Assembly: GCA_963799925.1 (NCBI GenBank)
Contig: CAWCYZ010000001.1
Coordinates: 868,001 to 932,000 of the forward strand
Length of the DNA: 64,000 nucleotides
Source: DATBQN01 sp963799925
GTDB taxonomy: Bacteria > Acidobacteriota > Thermoanaerobaculia > Multivoradales > UBA5704
Direction: 5' to 3'
The notes under the pieces were generated by a model. That model worked only from the letters and a program-made list of their open reading frames with translations. It did no database searches and was not told the DNA's origin. Each line of letters starts with the position of its first letter. Positions within the stretch are counted from its first letter, which is position 1. Shown here one piece after another: positions 24,925 to 33,784 of this stretch. Position numbers and translations under genes: made by a program.

Positions 24925-27242
24925 CGTGCGGCCGCCGGCGCGGTCGCCAGCGCCAGCGCTCCCGCCCCGTCGACCATCCCCCGCCAGCCCTCCGCCACCA
25001 CCGTCGCGCTGTGCGCCTCGAAGACGAGGGCGGGTCCGGCGAAGGCCGCGCCGGGAGCGAGCGCCGCGCGCTCGTAGACCGGCACCTCGCGCCAGCGGCC
25101 GGCGAAGCAGGCGCGGCGCCGGCCGGCCGGCGCCGCCGCGAACGCCGCGGCCGGAGGAGCGGCGGGGACGATCTCGGGCGGCCGCGAGGAGGCGGCCACG
25201 CGGAGGGCGACGAGCTCGATCGGTCGCGCCGCGGGGAGATAGCCGTAGAGCTCGCGGTAGGCGGCGGCGAAGGCGCGCTCCGACGGCGTCCCCGCGCTCC
25301 CCTCGCCCCCTTCCTCTTCTTCTTGGTAGGGCACGGCGATCGTCCCCTCCTGGCCGGCGAAGCGGAGATCGAGGAGCCGGCGGCGGACGGCGATCTCGCC
25401 CTCCGGCACCCCCTCGGCCGCGACCGCCGCCGCCGCCTCGCGCGCCAGCTCCGCCATCCAGCCGGCGAGCCGCGGCGCCGCCGCGGCGAGCGGCCGCAGC
25501 ACCTGGCGCTGGGCGAAGCGCTCGACGACGGCGGCGGCGAGGCCGGCGGCGGAGAGGAGGCCGGCGTCGAGGGGGACCAGGACGCGCTCGATCGCGAGGA
25601 GGGCGGCGACGGCGCAGGCGTGCTGCGCCCCGGCGCCGCCGAAGGCGACGAGGGCGTAATCGGCGGGATCGTAGCCGCGGCCGAGCGAGATGCGGCGGAT
25701 CGCCTCCGCCATGCGCTCGTCGGCGATGTCCAGGAAGCCCTGGAGGAGCGCCTCGCGATCCGGGGCCCGAGCCCCCAAGGTCCTCTCGACCGCGGTCGCC
25801 ATCTCCGCCGCCGCGGTCACCTCGATGGGGATGCCGAAGCGCTCCGCGGCCAGGCGGCCGAGGAGGAGGTTGACGTCGGTCAGGGTGAGCGGCCCGCCGG
25901 CGCCGTAGCAGGCCGGACCGGGCGAGGCGCCGGTGCTCTCCGGACCGACCTTGAGCTGCCCGCCCTCGGCGCGGCAGATCGATCCGCCGCCGGCCGCGAC
26001 ACTCTCGATGGCGAGCGCCGGGGCCACCAGGTGGGCGTCGCCGACGCGGTGCTCGAAGACGACCTCGAAGTCGCCGTCGTAGCGGGCGACGTCGGTCGAG
26101 GTGCCGCCCATGTCGAAGGCGATCACCTTCGTCAACCCCGAGCGCCGCCCCGCCGCCGCCGCCCCCACCACCCCGCCGGCCGGGCCGGAGAGCAGGCTGT
26201 CCTTGGCGCGGAAGGCGCCGGCGCGCACCAGGCCGCCGGCGCTCGTCATCACGTGCAGCCCGCCCGCCGGCAGCGCCGCCTCGAGCCGCGCCAGATAGCC
26301 CTCGATCGCCGGCGAGAGATAGGCGTCGACCACCGCCGTCTCGGCGCGCGGCAGGATCTGGATGAGCGGCGCCAGCTCGGCCGAGAGCGAGACGTGGCGC
26401 CAGCCGGCGCCGGCGAGCGCCTCCCCCACCGCGCGCTCGTGGGCGGGGTTGCGGAAGCTGTGGAGGAGCGCGACGGCGGCCGCCGTGAAGCCCGCCGCGA
26501 GCAGGCGCTCGGCCGCGGCGGCGGCCTCGGCCAGCGCCTCCGCGCTCAGGGGGACGACCGCCGAGCCGTCGGCCGCCAGGCGCTCGCGCACCTCGACCAC
26601 GGCGCCGTAGAGCGGCGCTGGCCGCCGGATGTCGAGCGCGAAGAGGTCCGGCCGCTGCTGGGTGCCGATCGCCAGGAGGTCGGCGAAGCCGCGGGTGACG
26701 AAGAGGGCGGTCGGCGCGCCCTTGCGCTCGAGGAGCGCGTTGGTGCCGCGGGTGGTGGCGAGGCGGAGGGCGAGCGGCGGCAGCGGGCGGTCGAGCGGCG
26801 TCCCGGTCACCCAGCGGGCGGCGAGGATCGGCGCCTCCTCGGGCGAGGCGAGCTCGCAGCGCGCGCCGCCCGCGAGCGGCGCCCCGGGCTTCGCCCCGAG
26901 CGGCCGCGCGAGCTCGAGGACTCGCCCGCCCGCGTCATACCCGGCGACCGCCACCGGCTCGCCGCCGCCGGCATCGAGGAGGCGGAAGGCGTAGCCGCGG
27001 AAGAAATCCTCCACCGCGGGAAGCGCGCCGGCGAGGCGCAGCCGCGCCGGCGCGAGGACCTCCGCCACGCGTGCCCGAATGGCGCTCGACGAGAGCACTT
27101 TGGCGCGGTGGAGCTCCCCCGCCGGGTCGAGCGCCAGGCAGTCGGTGAAGGTGCCGCCGGTATCGACGAAGAGGCGCCAGCGGGACGCCGGCGGCGCCCC
27201 GCTGGGGCTCGATCCATCGGCGCCCATGCGAGCCTCGGACAC
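24921..27242 (-). CDS. Hydantoinase/5-oxoprolinase subunit A (HyuA family)
   Basis: About 773 aa from the GTG at 27242, chosen because a TAGGAT box ends 7 nt before it; the ATG at 27251 overlaps that box. ATP-dependent hydrolases of this family open hydantoin or 5-oxoproline rings. Visible motifs: LFVDTGGTFTDCLALDP (ASKHA phosphate loop), LATTRGTNALLERKG, VMTSAGGLV, GPAGGVVGAA, VIAFDMGGTSTDVARYDG, GPACYGAGGPLTLTDVNLLL and ALVAFGGAGAQHACAVA. This is the complete A half only; the B subunit (HyuB), usually next to it or fused in OplAH, is absent from the window. Its 3' end runs into a palindromic repeat. Confidence 0.92.
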   Translation of the reverse strand: MSEARMGADGSSPSGAPPASRWRLFVDTGGTFTDCLALDPAGELHRAKVLSSSAIRARVAEVLAPARLRLAGALPAVEDFFRGYAFRLLDAGGGEPVAVAGYDAGGRVLELARPLGAKPGAPLAGGARCELASPEEAPILAARWVTGTPLDRPLPPLALRLATTRGTNALLERKGAPTALFVTRGFADLLAIGTQQRPDLFALDIRRPAPLYGAVVEVRERLAADGSAVVPLSAEALAEAAAAAERLLAAGFTAAAVALLHSFRNPAHERAVGEALAGAGWRHVSLSAELAPLIQILPRAETAVVDAYLSPAIEGYLARLEAALPAGGLHVMTSAGGLVRAGAFRAKDSLLSGPAGGVVGAAAAGRRSGLTKVIAFDMGGTSTDVARYDGDFEVVFEHRVGDAHLVAPALAIESVAAGGGSICRAEGGQLKVGPESTGASPGPACYGAGGPLTLTDVNLLLGRLAAERFGIPIEVTAAAEMATAVERTLGARAPDREALLQGFLDIADERMAEAIRRISLGRGYDPADYALVAFGGAGAQHACAVAALLAIERVLVPLDAGLLSAAGLAAAVVERFAQRQVLRPLAAAAPRLAGWMAELAREAAAAVAAEGVPEGEIAVRRRLLDLRFAGQEGTIAVPYQEEEEGGEGSAGTPSERAFAAAYRELYGYLPAARPIELVALRVAASSRPPEIVPAAPPAAAFAAAPAGRRRACFAGRWREVPVYERAALAPGAAFAGPALVFEAHSATVVAEGWRGMVDGAGALALATAPAAAR

Positions 27243-27309
27243 GGCGCGCATCCTAACCCCTCGGGGTCGGCGCCGGCGGGAATGGAGAGGAGGGAGAGAG
27301 AGCGGCGTC

Positions 27310-27333
27310 GGGGCCTGCCGTGCGGCAGGCCCC
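27310..27333 (-). terminator. Hairpin after the Cys-rich peptide gene
   Basis: Eleven-bp perfect arms (GGGGCCTGCCG / CGGCAGGCCCC) with a 2-nt loop, 15 nt beyond the stop codon at 27348 on the minus strand. Confidence 0.75.
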
Positions 27334-27347
27334 CGATGCGTCGCTCG

Positions 27348-27629
27348 TTACGGGCAGGGCTGGGCGTTGGGGATGCAGGTCGGCTGCTTCTTGATGATGC
27401 AGCAGTGATCGCCCTGGATGCAGAGCAGGTTGCAGACCCGCGAGGCGCTCGGCGTCGCGGGCGAGAAGACATCGGCGAGGGTCAGCGGAGCCGCCGCCGG
27501 CGCGCTCGCCGCCCGCGCGGTGCTGACGATGGGAGCCGGCGCGACGGACGGATGGGCCGGCGGCGCCGCGGCGACCAGGGTGGACGACATGGCGAGTAGG
27601 CCGACGAGCACCAAGTGTGCTTTGCGCAT
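27348..27629 (-). CDS. Small secreted Cys-rich peptide
   Basis: 93 aa with an excellent ribosome site (AAGGAGGT, 4-5 nt before the ATG at 27629). Residues 1-22 form a signal peptide, an Ala/Pro-rich linker follows to about residue 60, and the last third is a cysteine block VCNLLCIQGDHCCIIKKQPT then CIPNAQPCP, i.e. C-x3-C-x5-CC-x7-C-x6-C. Six cysteines and the extracellular prediction suggest a disulfide-stabilised mini-domain. The architecture (signal, low-complexity linker, CCI-containing C-terminal block) is shared with the gene at 55670. I do not recognise the family; an antimicrobial, RiPP-like or envelope role is possible but unproven. Confidence 0.75.
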   Translation of the reverse strand: MRKAHLVLVGLLAMSSTLVAAAPPAHPSVAPAPIVSTARAASAPAAAPLTLADVFSPATPSASRVCNLLCIQGDHCCIIKKQPTCIPNAQPCP

Positions 27630-27759
27630 GAGTACCTCCTTGAACGGTGCCCGCGGACATCACGAGCACGGTTCAATCATTTCGCAAGGCTCATGCCGGT
27701 TTTTCCAAACATCTATGCAATTGCGATGAAGCGGCCGGCGGGCCGGCGGCCGAGCGGCC

Positions 27760-28953
27760 TCACCCGACGCGCCGGGCGCCGCCCTGGTCGGCGCTCTGCA
27801 GAGCGGCGGCGAGCTGCTTCACCCGGCCGTTCTCGCGGTCGATCGCCGTGGCCTTGTCGAGCCAGCGGCGCGCCTCCTTGTAATCGCCGGCGGCGACCGC
27901 CCACTGCCCCATCGCGGCGTAGGGCTCGGCGTGCTCGCCGTAGAGACGGAGCGCCCGCTTGTAGAGACGGTGCGCGTCATCGAGCCGGCCGTGGGCGAGC
28001 GAGACGTCGCCCAGGTCGAGGAAGCTGAACGGGTTGCGCTCGCCCACCCGGGCGGCGATGGCGAGGAGCTCCTCGGCTTCTTTGTCCTGGCCGCGCAGGC
28101 GGAGGACCGAGGAGAGGTTCTGGTAGGCCGAGGACGAGTCGGGGTCGATCTCCAGCGCCCGGCGATAGGCCGTCTCGGCGCTCGCGGGATCGCCGGTGCG
28201 GCGCCGCGCCACCCCGAGGTTGACCCAGCCGCGCGCCAGGTCGGGGTCGAGCACCACCGAGGCCTCGAGCCAGGGGAGCGCCTCGGCGTAGCGGCCGGCG
28301 CGCAGCAGCTCGCCGCCGCGGTTCGAGTAGTAGAGGGCGACGGCGGTGCGGTCGGAGATCCGCTTGATCTCGCGGTAGTGGGCGGCCGGCGCCATGGTGA
28401 AGTCGAGGATCTCGACCTCGTTGCCGACCGCGAGGCCGACGCTCACGTGGCCGGAGACCACCACCAGGTCCCCCTGCCGCTCGAAGCGCTGGATGTCGTC
28501 GACGTCGAGGTAGAAGACGGGCACGCCGACCTCGCGCGCCAGCCCGACGAAGATGTTGGTGAAGGCGAGGCAGTTGGCCTTGCGCTGGGTGAAGACCTCC
28601 GCCGCCGTGCCGGTGAAATGGGCCTCGTAGGTGATCCCCATGCCCTTCTGGGGATCGAGGAGCGCCGTCAGCAGGAGCTGCAGGCGCTTGTCGGTCGGCA
28701 CATCGGGGTTGGGGATCGCCTTGTGGACCCAGGCCCGCATCTCGTCCGTCAGCTCGTACGGGACGACGGCCGGGGCCTGGCGGATCCCCTTCTCGCGCAG
28801 CAGCCGTTCGAGGCTGCCGCGGTCGATGGGACCGTCGGCGACCGACGCGCAGCCGCCGGCGAGGAGAGCGAGGGAGCCGAGGGCGAGGAGGGCGGCGAGA
28901 GCGAGCGGCCGGAGAGGCGGCTCGGCACGGCGGGGGACGGGATCGTTCGCCAT
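27760..28953 (-). CDS. Lipoprotein with transglutaminase-like and TPR domains
   Basis: 397 aa. Signal peptide with lipobox LLAGGC around residue 34. A transglutaminase-like cysteine protease fold follows at about 80-200: catalytic Cys in RKANCLAFTNIFVGLAREVG, His in SGHVSVGLAVGN and Asp in EILDFTMAP. From about residue 220 to 390 are TPR units (ALYYSNRGGELLRAGRYAEA, RGWVNLGVARRRTGDPASAE, SAYQNLSSVLRLRGQDKEAE, HAEPYAAMGQWAVAAGDYKE). It is probably a cell-envelope protein that binds or trims partner proteins; the substrate is unknown. A TAAGGT box lies 5 nt before the ATG. The DUF4126 gene lies 38 nt upstream on the same strand. Confidence 0.87.
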   Translation of the reverse strand: MANDPVPRRAEPPLRPLALAALLALGSLALLAGGCASVADGPIDRGSLERLLREKGIRQAPAVVPYELTDEMRAWVHKAIPNPDVPTDKRLQLLLTALLDPQKGMGITYEAHFTGTAAEVFTQRKANCLAFTNIFVGLAREVGVPVFYLDVDDIQRFERQGDLVVVSGHVSVGLAVGNEVEILDFTMAPAAHYREIKRISDRTAVALYYSNRGGELLRAGRYAEALPWLEASVVLDPDLARGWVNLGVARRRTGDPASAETAYRRALEIDPDSSSAYQNLSSVLRLRGQDKEAEELLAIAARVGERNPFSFLDLGDVSLAHGRLDDAHRLYKRALRLYGEHAEPYAAMGQWAVAAGDYKEARRWLDKATAIDRENGRVKQLAAALQSADQGGARRVG

Positions 28954-28991
28954 ACAGCACCTTAGACGCGGTCCTCGACCCGCCAGTTCCC

Positions 28992-29555
28992 TCAGCTGGC
29001 GCGCGAGGGGCGCCGGAAGAGGAACCGCCGGACGCCGAAGAAGAGGAGGCCGAAGACCGCGAGCACGGCGATCACCGGCACGGTGACCGCGAGGACGGAG
29101 AGGAGGGCCGAGCCGCCGGCCTCGACCGTCGAGACCAGCGGGTTGCCGAGGCCGCCGGTCGTCAGGGTCGAGATCGAGCGGGCGGTGGCGGTCAGGCCCT
29201 GGAAGACGGCGGTGGTGCCGCCCCCGGCGACGACCGCCAGCGTCCACTGGAGGAAGGGGCTGGCATGGCCGAGGGACGAGGCGGTCACCAGGATTCCGGC
29301 GACGATCGCGGTGGGCGTCGCGACGGCGTCGAGCAGGTGGTCCACCCAGGGGATGTAGTAGCCGGCGATCTCGACGGCGGTGGCGACCGCGAAGGCGATG
29401 AGCGCCGGGTAGGAGGCGACCCAGCCGAAGCCGTGGCCGAGGGTCATCTCGCCGGCGCGCGCCGCCAGCGAGAGGACGAGGAGCGGCACGAAGACCCGGA
29501 ACCCGCAGGCCGCCGCGAGCCCGATGCCGGCGAGAGCCCCCAGCGCAGTATCCAT
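28992..29555 (-). CDS. DUF4126 integral membrane protein
   Basis: 187 aa with four to five hydrophobic segments (about 5-35, 45-68, 80-95, 100-120 and 148-175). It matches the DUF4126 pattern: N-terminal GALAGIGLAAACGFRVFVPL, central IPWVDHLLDAVATPTAIVAG and the glycine-rich GGGTTAVFQGLTATARSIST. The C-terminus is Arg-rich, likely cytoplasmic. Function of the family is unknown. The ATG at 29555 has a TAAACT box 6 nt upstream and is divergent from the amine oxidase gene, with about 100 bp for both promoters. Confidence 0.88.
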   Translation of the reverse strand: MDTALGALAGIGLAAACGFRVFVPLLVLSLAARAGEMTLGHGFGWVASYPALIAFAVATAVEIAGYYIPWVDHLLDAVATPTAIVAGILVTASSLGHASPFLQWTLAVVAGGGTTAVFQGLTATARSISTLTTGGLGNPLVSTVEAGGSALLSVLAVTVPVIAVLAVFGLLFFGVRRFLFRRPSRAS

Positions 29556-29657
29556 GCTCGAAGTTTACACCCGCCGGGCGCCGACGGCGGGCGCGAGCGG
29601 CTTGCTTCCGCTCCTTCGATCATCAACAATCGCTTCGAGCTTCGACGAGGAGGATCG

Positions 29658-31361
29658 ATGAGCGAGAGCGATGGTGGCGACGGCGCCGGCCGCGGCGCCT
29701 GGACGCGGCGGCGGTTCCTCGGCATGGTGGGGCGGGCGGGAGGGGCCGCGGCCGTCTACGAGACGATGACGGCGATGGGGTTGATCAACGTGCCGGCGGC
29801 CTGGGCCGGCCCGCTCCAGCTGCCGGAGGGCTCCGGCGCCGGCAAGTCCGTGCTCGTCCTCGGCGCCGGGATCGGCGGGCTGGCCGCCGCCTACGAGCTC
29901 GGCCGCGCCGGGTACCGCTGCCAGATCCTCGAGGCGCAGGAGCGCGCCGGCGGCCGCAGCCTGACCGCCCGGCGCGGCACGGTGATCACCGAGGACGGCG
30001 ACCACGGCACGACCCGGCAGACCTGCAAGTTCGACGACGGGCTCTATCTCAACATGGGCCCCGGGCGGCTCCCCTACCACCACCGCCGGGCGCTGCACTA
30101 CTGCCAGGAGCTCGGCGTGCCGCTCGAGGTCTACGTGATGGAGACCACGGCCAACCTCTACCAGACCGACAGGGCATTCGACGGCAGGCCGCAGGTCAAC
30201 CGCCGCCTCGCCAACGACGCCCGCGGCTACATCGCCGAGCTCCTCGCCAAGGCGGTCTGCAAGGGCGCTCTCGACCAGTCCCTGAACGAGGAGGACCGCC
30301 ACCAGCTCATGAGCCTCCTCGCCACCTTCGGCGACCTCGAAGGCGAGACCTGCGAGGCGTATGACAAGGCCGCCACCGCCTATGCCGGCTCGACGCGCGC
30401 GGGCTGCGCCCGGCCGCTCACCGTCTACCAGCCCTGCGAGCCCGAGGCGAAGCTCGGCCTCTCCGACCTCCTGCGCTCGGACTTCTGGCTGCACCGCTTC
30501 TATCAGCCGGTCGACTTCGAGTGGCAGCCCACCCTCTTCCAGCCGGTGGGCGGCATGGACCAGATCGTCGAGGGCTTCAAGCGGAGGATCGGCAACCTCG
30601 TCCAGTACCGGACCGAGATCCTCGAGATCCACCTGCGGGCCGACGGCGTCGAGGTCGTCTGCCGCGACCGCGAGACGCGCGAGAAGCGGGCGCTCAGGGC
30701 CGACCACTGCCTCTCCAGCATCCCCCTGCCTCTCCTCAAGCAGCTCCCCGCCAACTTCTCGGACGGCTTCCAGAAGGCGCTCGCGGACACCCGCTCCTCC
30801 CCCACTTGCAAGGTCGGCTGGCAGGCGAACCGCCGCTTCTGGGAGACCGAGCGCGAGATCTATGGCGGCATCAGCTGGATCGACGACCCCATCACCCAGA
30901 TGTGGTACCCGTCGTACGACTACTTCTCGGCCAAGGGCACGCTCACCGGTGCCTACAACTATGACGCTCACGCCGAACGGCTGGGGCACATGGGCCTCGA
31001 GGAGCGCCTGGCGACGGCGCGGCAGGGGGCGGTGAAGCTCCACCCCGAGTTCGCCGACGACCGGGTCGTGCCGCAGAGCCTGGGGCTGTCGATCGCCTGG
31101 CAGAACGTGCCATTCCAGCGCGGCGGCTGGGCCGCCTGGGACGACCGGAGCCCGGCCGACCGCGACGCCTACGCCCGCCTGCTCGAGCCGGACGGCCGCT
31201 TCCAGGTCATCGGCGACCAGGTCTCGTCGCTCCCCGGCTGGCAGGAGGGGGCGCTGATGTCGGCCGAGCACGCGATCGGCCGGATCGCCGGCCTGCCCCG
31301 GCTCGAGAAGCAGACGGTGGCGCATGCGCCGAGCTCGCGGCGCGTGGCTGAGGGCCGATAG
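29658..31361 (+). CDS. Tat-exported flavin amine oxidase (L-amino-acid oxidase type)
   Basis: 567 aa from the ATG at 29658, preceded by GAGGAGG. A twin-arginine signal TRRRFLGMVGRAGGAAAVYE is present, so it is exported folded with FAD. The Rossmann dinucleotide fold VLVLGAGIGGLAAAYELGRA and the GG-doublet AQERAGGRSLTARRG follow. The central part has QPVGGMDQIVEGFKRRIGN, and the C-terminal FAD/substrate segment is FQVIGDQVSSLPGWQEGALM. It resembles flavin monoamine oxidase/L-amino acid oxidase proteins that oxidise amines or amino acids to keto acids, ammonia and peroxide in the periplasm. The exact substrate cannot be read from sequence. Stands alone, closed by a strong hairpin. Confidence 0.9.
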   Translation: MSESDGGDGAGRGAWTRRRFLGMVGRAGGAAAVYETMTAMGLINVPAAWAGPLQLPEGSGAGKSVLVLGAGIGGLAAAYELGRAGYRCQILEAQERAGGRSLTARRGTVITEDGDHGTTRQTCKFDDGLYLNMGPGRLPYHHRRALHYCQELGVPLEVYVMETTANLYQTDRAFDGRPQVNRRLANDARGYIAELLAKAVCKGALDQSLNEEDRHQLMSLLATFGDLEGETCEAYDKAATAYAGSTRAGCARPLTVYQPCEPEAKLGLSDLLRSDFWLHRFYQPVDFEWQPTLFQPVGGMDQIVEGFKRRIGNLVQYRTEILEIHLRADGVEVVCRDRETREKRALRADHCLSSIPLPLLKQLPANFSDGFQKALADTRSSPTCKVGWQANRRFWETEREIYGGISWIDDPITQMWYPSYDYFSAKGTLTGAYNYDAHAERLGHMGLEERLATARQGAVKLHPEFADDRVVPQSLGLSIAWQNVPFQRGGWAAWDDRSPADRDAYARLLEPDGRFQVIGDQVSSLPGWQEGALMSAEHAIGRIAGLPRLEKQTVAHAPSSRRVAEGR

Positions 31362-31379
31362 AGGGAGTCGGACGAGACG

Positions 31380-31420
31380 GCGGCGCGCCCGGGGCCTGCG
31401 AGAGCCCGCGGGCGCGCCGC
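31380..31420. terminator. Bidirectional hairpin after the amine oxidase gene
   Basis: Twelve-bp arms GCGGCGCGCCCG / CGGGCGCGCCGC separated by 17 nt, between convergent stop codons at 31361 and 31444. Confidence 0.75.
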
Positions 31421-31443
31421 GCGCCTTCACGACGGAAGAAGGC

Positions 31444-31818
31444 TCAGGAGGGGGTGTGGTGATCGCCCATCTTGTGGTCGTCGTCGTGCATCTTGACGAC
31501 GTCGACGCGGGCGGCGGTCTTGTCGGTGCCGTCCTCGGTGAAGGAGACCCGCACGTCGTCGCCGGGCCTCAGGTCGGCGAGGGTGAGATCCTTCTTGCCG
31601 TGGCGGAACTTGGTCGAGCTGTCGGTCTTGAAGGTCGAGCTGTCGTTGCCGTGCTTGACGGTGAAGGTGCCGCCGGCCGAATCGACCGAGTCGAGCGTGC
31701 CGTGCATCCGCACGTACTTCGAGCTGCCGGTATGGGAGTGCGTGCTGTCCGCGACCACCGCGCCGGCGGTCGCGAGAACCAATAACAGCGCCAGACTGAG
31801 CACCATGTGTTTGCGCAT
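31444..31818 (-). CDS. Exported DUF5666-like small protein
   Basis: 124 aa. Signal peptide 1-23 (MRKHMVLSLALLLVLATAG). The mature part has an OB-like beta pattern MHGTLDSVDSAGGTFTVKHG, STKFRHGKKDLTLADLRPGD, DVRVSFTEDGTDKTAARVDV, which is the usual layout of DUF5666 proteins. It ends with a His/Asp-rich tail (MHDDDHKMGDHHTPS) that may bind metal ions. Function unknown; likely periplasmic. A 21-bp palindrome sits 21 nt upstream of its start. Confidence 0.75.
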   Translation of the reverse strand: MRKHMVLSLALLLVLATAGAVVADSTHSHTGSSKYVRMHGTLDSVDSAGGTFTVKHGNDSSTFKTDSSTKFRHGKKDLTLADLRPGDDVRVSFTEDGTDKTAARVDVVKMHDDDHKMGDHHTPS

Positions 31819-31839
31819 AGCCCTTGTCTCCTAGAGTTG

Positions 31840-31860
31840 AAGGCATCGTCATGATGCCTT
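31840..31860. promoter_or_regulatory. 21-bp palindrome upstream of the DUF5666-like gene
   Basis: AAGGCATC, a 5-nt centre and GATGCCTT form an 8+8 inverted repeat just ahead of the start codon at 31818. It lies 150 nt past the response regulator stop, so it is better placed as an operator than a terminator. Confidence 0.45.
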
Positions 31861-32009
31861 CCGGTCAGAATGTCTCAGCAGAGAATGTGCAAATCGCGGG
31901 CCAAACCCTGGCAGATTGAGCGCGGACGGGAAAGCGGGGACGGAGAGAGGAGAGGGCCGAGGGAGGGTCCTCTTGGCGCGATGGGACCGGCGCCTCCCGC
32001 GACGGTGGC

Positions 32010-32429
32010 TCAGCCGCCGTCGGAGCGGGGATTGCGCGCCGCCTGCGCCAGGACGAGGCGCAGGGTGTCGATGTCGACCGGCTTCATCAGGTACTTGTCG
32101 AAGCCGCTCGCCAGCGCCCGCCGCCGGTGCTCCTCGCCGCGGAAGGCGGTGACCGCGACGATCAGCGGGGCGTCGCCGCCCGGGCTGGCGCGGATCGTCC
32201 TCGCCACCTCGAAGCCGTCGATGCCGGGCAGGCCGAGGTCGAGCAGCACCACGTCCGGCATCTCCTTCGCCGCCGCGGTGAGGCCGCTCGGTCCATCGGC
32301 CTCGAGGTGTGGCTGATAGCCCCACATGGACAGGAGGATGCCCATGAGCTGGAGGCTCTCGGGGTCGTCCTCCACCACCAGCACCCGCAGGTCGGGTGCC
32401 GTCTCGGAGACAGCCGGCTGGGAAGCCAT
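32010..32429 (-). CDS. Single-domain response regulator
   Basis: 139 aa from the ATG at 32429 (TAGGAT box 8 nt upstream; an earlier in-frame start at 32438 lies inside that box). A receiver domain only, with acidic pair VVEDD, phospho-acceptor Asp in VVLLDLGLPGIDG, Thr in VAVTAFRGEEH and Lys in KYLMKPVDIDTL. No output domain, so it probably acts in a phosphorelay or by protein contact. No histidine kinase lies nearby. The short C-terminal tail after the domain is basic. Confidence 0.92.
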   Translation of the reverse strand: MASQPAVSETAPDLRVLVVEDDPESLQLMGILLSMWGYQPHLEADGPSGLTAAAKEMPDVVLLDLGLPGIDGFEVARTIRASPGGDAPLIVAVTAFRGEEHRRRALASGFDKYLMKPVDIDTLRLVLAQAARNPRSDGG

Positions 32430-32471
32430 GGGGCGCAATCCTACCCGAGAGAGTGCCGTCGGGCTAGTGGC

Positions 32472-32819
32472 CTAGAGGATCCCGAGCACCGCCTCGGGCG
32501 GCCGGCCGAGGGCGGCTCGTTCGCCGGCGACGACGATCGGCCGCTCGATCAGGACCGGGCTGCGGACCATGGCGGCCACCACTTCGGCGTCCGTCAGGCC
32601 CGCATCGTCGAGGCCCTCGGCGGCGAAAGCCGGCTCCTTCCGGCGCAGGATCTCGCGCGGCCCCTTGCCCAACAGCGCGAGGATGCGCGTCAGCTCGACA
32701 GCGCTGGGCGGCGTCTTCAGGTACTCGACGATCTCGGGCTCGATCCCCCGCGAGCGCAGCAGCGCGAGCGCGCGGCGGGAGGTGCTGCAGCGCGGGTTGT
32801 GGTAGATCGTGACTTTCAT
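32472..32819 (-). CDS. arsC: Arsenate reductase, ArsC/Spx thioredoxin-fold family
   Basis: 115 aa. It reduces arsenate to arsenite using glutaredoxin/glutathione in the classical case. It begins MKVTIYHNPRCSTSRRALAL with the catalytic Cys of the CSTS loop, then EIVEYLKTPPSAVELTRILA, a segment around GKGPREILRRKEP, and the substrate-binding end VLIERPIVVAGERAALGRPP. Arg residues expected to hold the anion are present. No arsB or arsR is adjacent, so it may be a housekeeping ArsC-like reductase. It lies 42 nt upstream of the response regulator gene on the same strand. Confidence 0.92.
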   Translation of the reverse strand: MKVTIYHNPRCSTSRRALALLRSRGIEPEIVEYLKTPPSAVELTRILALLGKGPREILRRKEPAFAAEGLDDAGLTDAEVVAAMVRSPVLIERPIVVAGERAALGRPPEAVLGIL

Positions 32820-32837
32820 CGGGTGCCTCCTGCGCCG

Positions 32838-33784
32838 TCAGGCGACAGGCGCCTGGCCCGTCGTCGATATCAGGGTATACCGCCAGCGGAGATCTCCGAT
32901 CAGGCTTCCCCAGCAGAAACCGACGGCGTTCAGGGTGAAGAGGGCGGTGATGAAGACGCTCGAGGCGACGGGGACCAGCATAAGGCCCAGGGGCAGGACG
33001 GAACCGGCCGCGATGAGCGCGAAGCTCGTCCGGAACGCCCGAGAGATCGCCTGCCGCCGGGTCGCGGGCTTGCGCTCCCACAGCCAGACCGACGCGGCCA
33101 CGCTGCACAGGCAGGACGGCGCTCCACCCCGCGAGCTGGAGCAGGAAACCATCGCGCGCTCCCGCCTCGCGGCCCACGATGACGCCGGCGATCCCCTGCG
33201 CCAGCCGAAAGAGGACCATGTAGGTCAGGACCGAGCTCCAGACGAAGCCCGACATCCGGGGAGCCGGCCCGATGGGGATCTGGAGCAGTACCGCGCCGCC
33301 CTGCCGCGAACGCCACCGGAGCTCGCCCAGGAAGGGCCCCCACCAGCCCGCCGATCCAGGGGGAGAACAGCGCGTAGTATCGCAAGCCCACCCGCACCAT
33401 GCCGGGTGCCAGCCCCGCCGGCAGGGCCGCGTTCGGATCGAGGACCTGCGACCAGACCGCCGCCGAGCCCGACGCGCCGCGGATCAGGAGCCACCAGGCC
33501 AACGAGGCCGCCGCCCCCGCGAGCGCTCCCCGGCCGACGAGCAACGAGCGCCTCGTCTCCGCGGCGAGCCAGAGCACGAGGAAGCACGAGAGCGCCTGGG
33601 CGTACGGCCCGAGGTTCAAGAGGAGAACCCGCGCCACATAGGGGCCGCGGGCGTGAGAGAACCACAGGTCCGACAGGTACTCGACCGGCGTGGCCAAGAG
33701 GAGGCTCAGCAGGAGGCCGGCGAGAGAGCGCGCAAAGTCCCTGGTGCCGATCAGCCAACCTCCGAGCCGAGTTCTTGGAGATCC
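32838..33784 (-). pseudogene. Multi-spanning membrane protein gene, frame broken twice
   Basis: Three frames join into one hydrophobic protein of about 310 residues. From 33784: LIGTRDFARSLAGLLLSLLL, YVARVLLLNLGPYAQALSCF, VLWLAAETRRSLL and a segment ending LFSPWIGGLVGA. After a slip near 33310: MSGFVWSSVLTYMVLFRLAQ, GIAGVIVGREAG and FLLQLAGWSA. After another near 33130: SCLCSVAASVWLWERKPATR and FALIAAGSVLPLGLMLVPVA to the stop at 32838. Six or seven membrane segments; family not recognised. The frame opens immediately after the stop of the giant gene at 33785, with no clear ATG, so it may be translated by coupling. Either decayed or hit by the same indel errors as other genes here. Confidence 0.55.
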
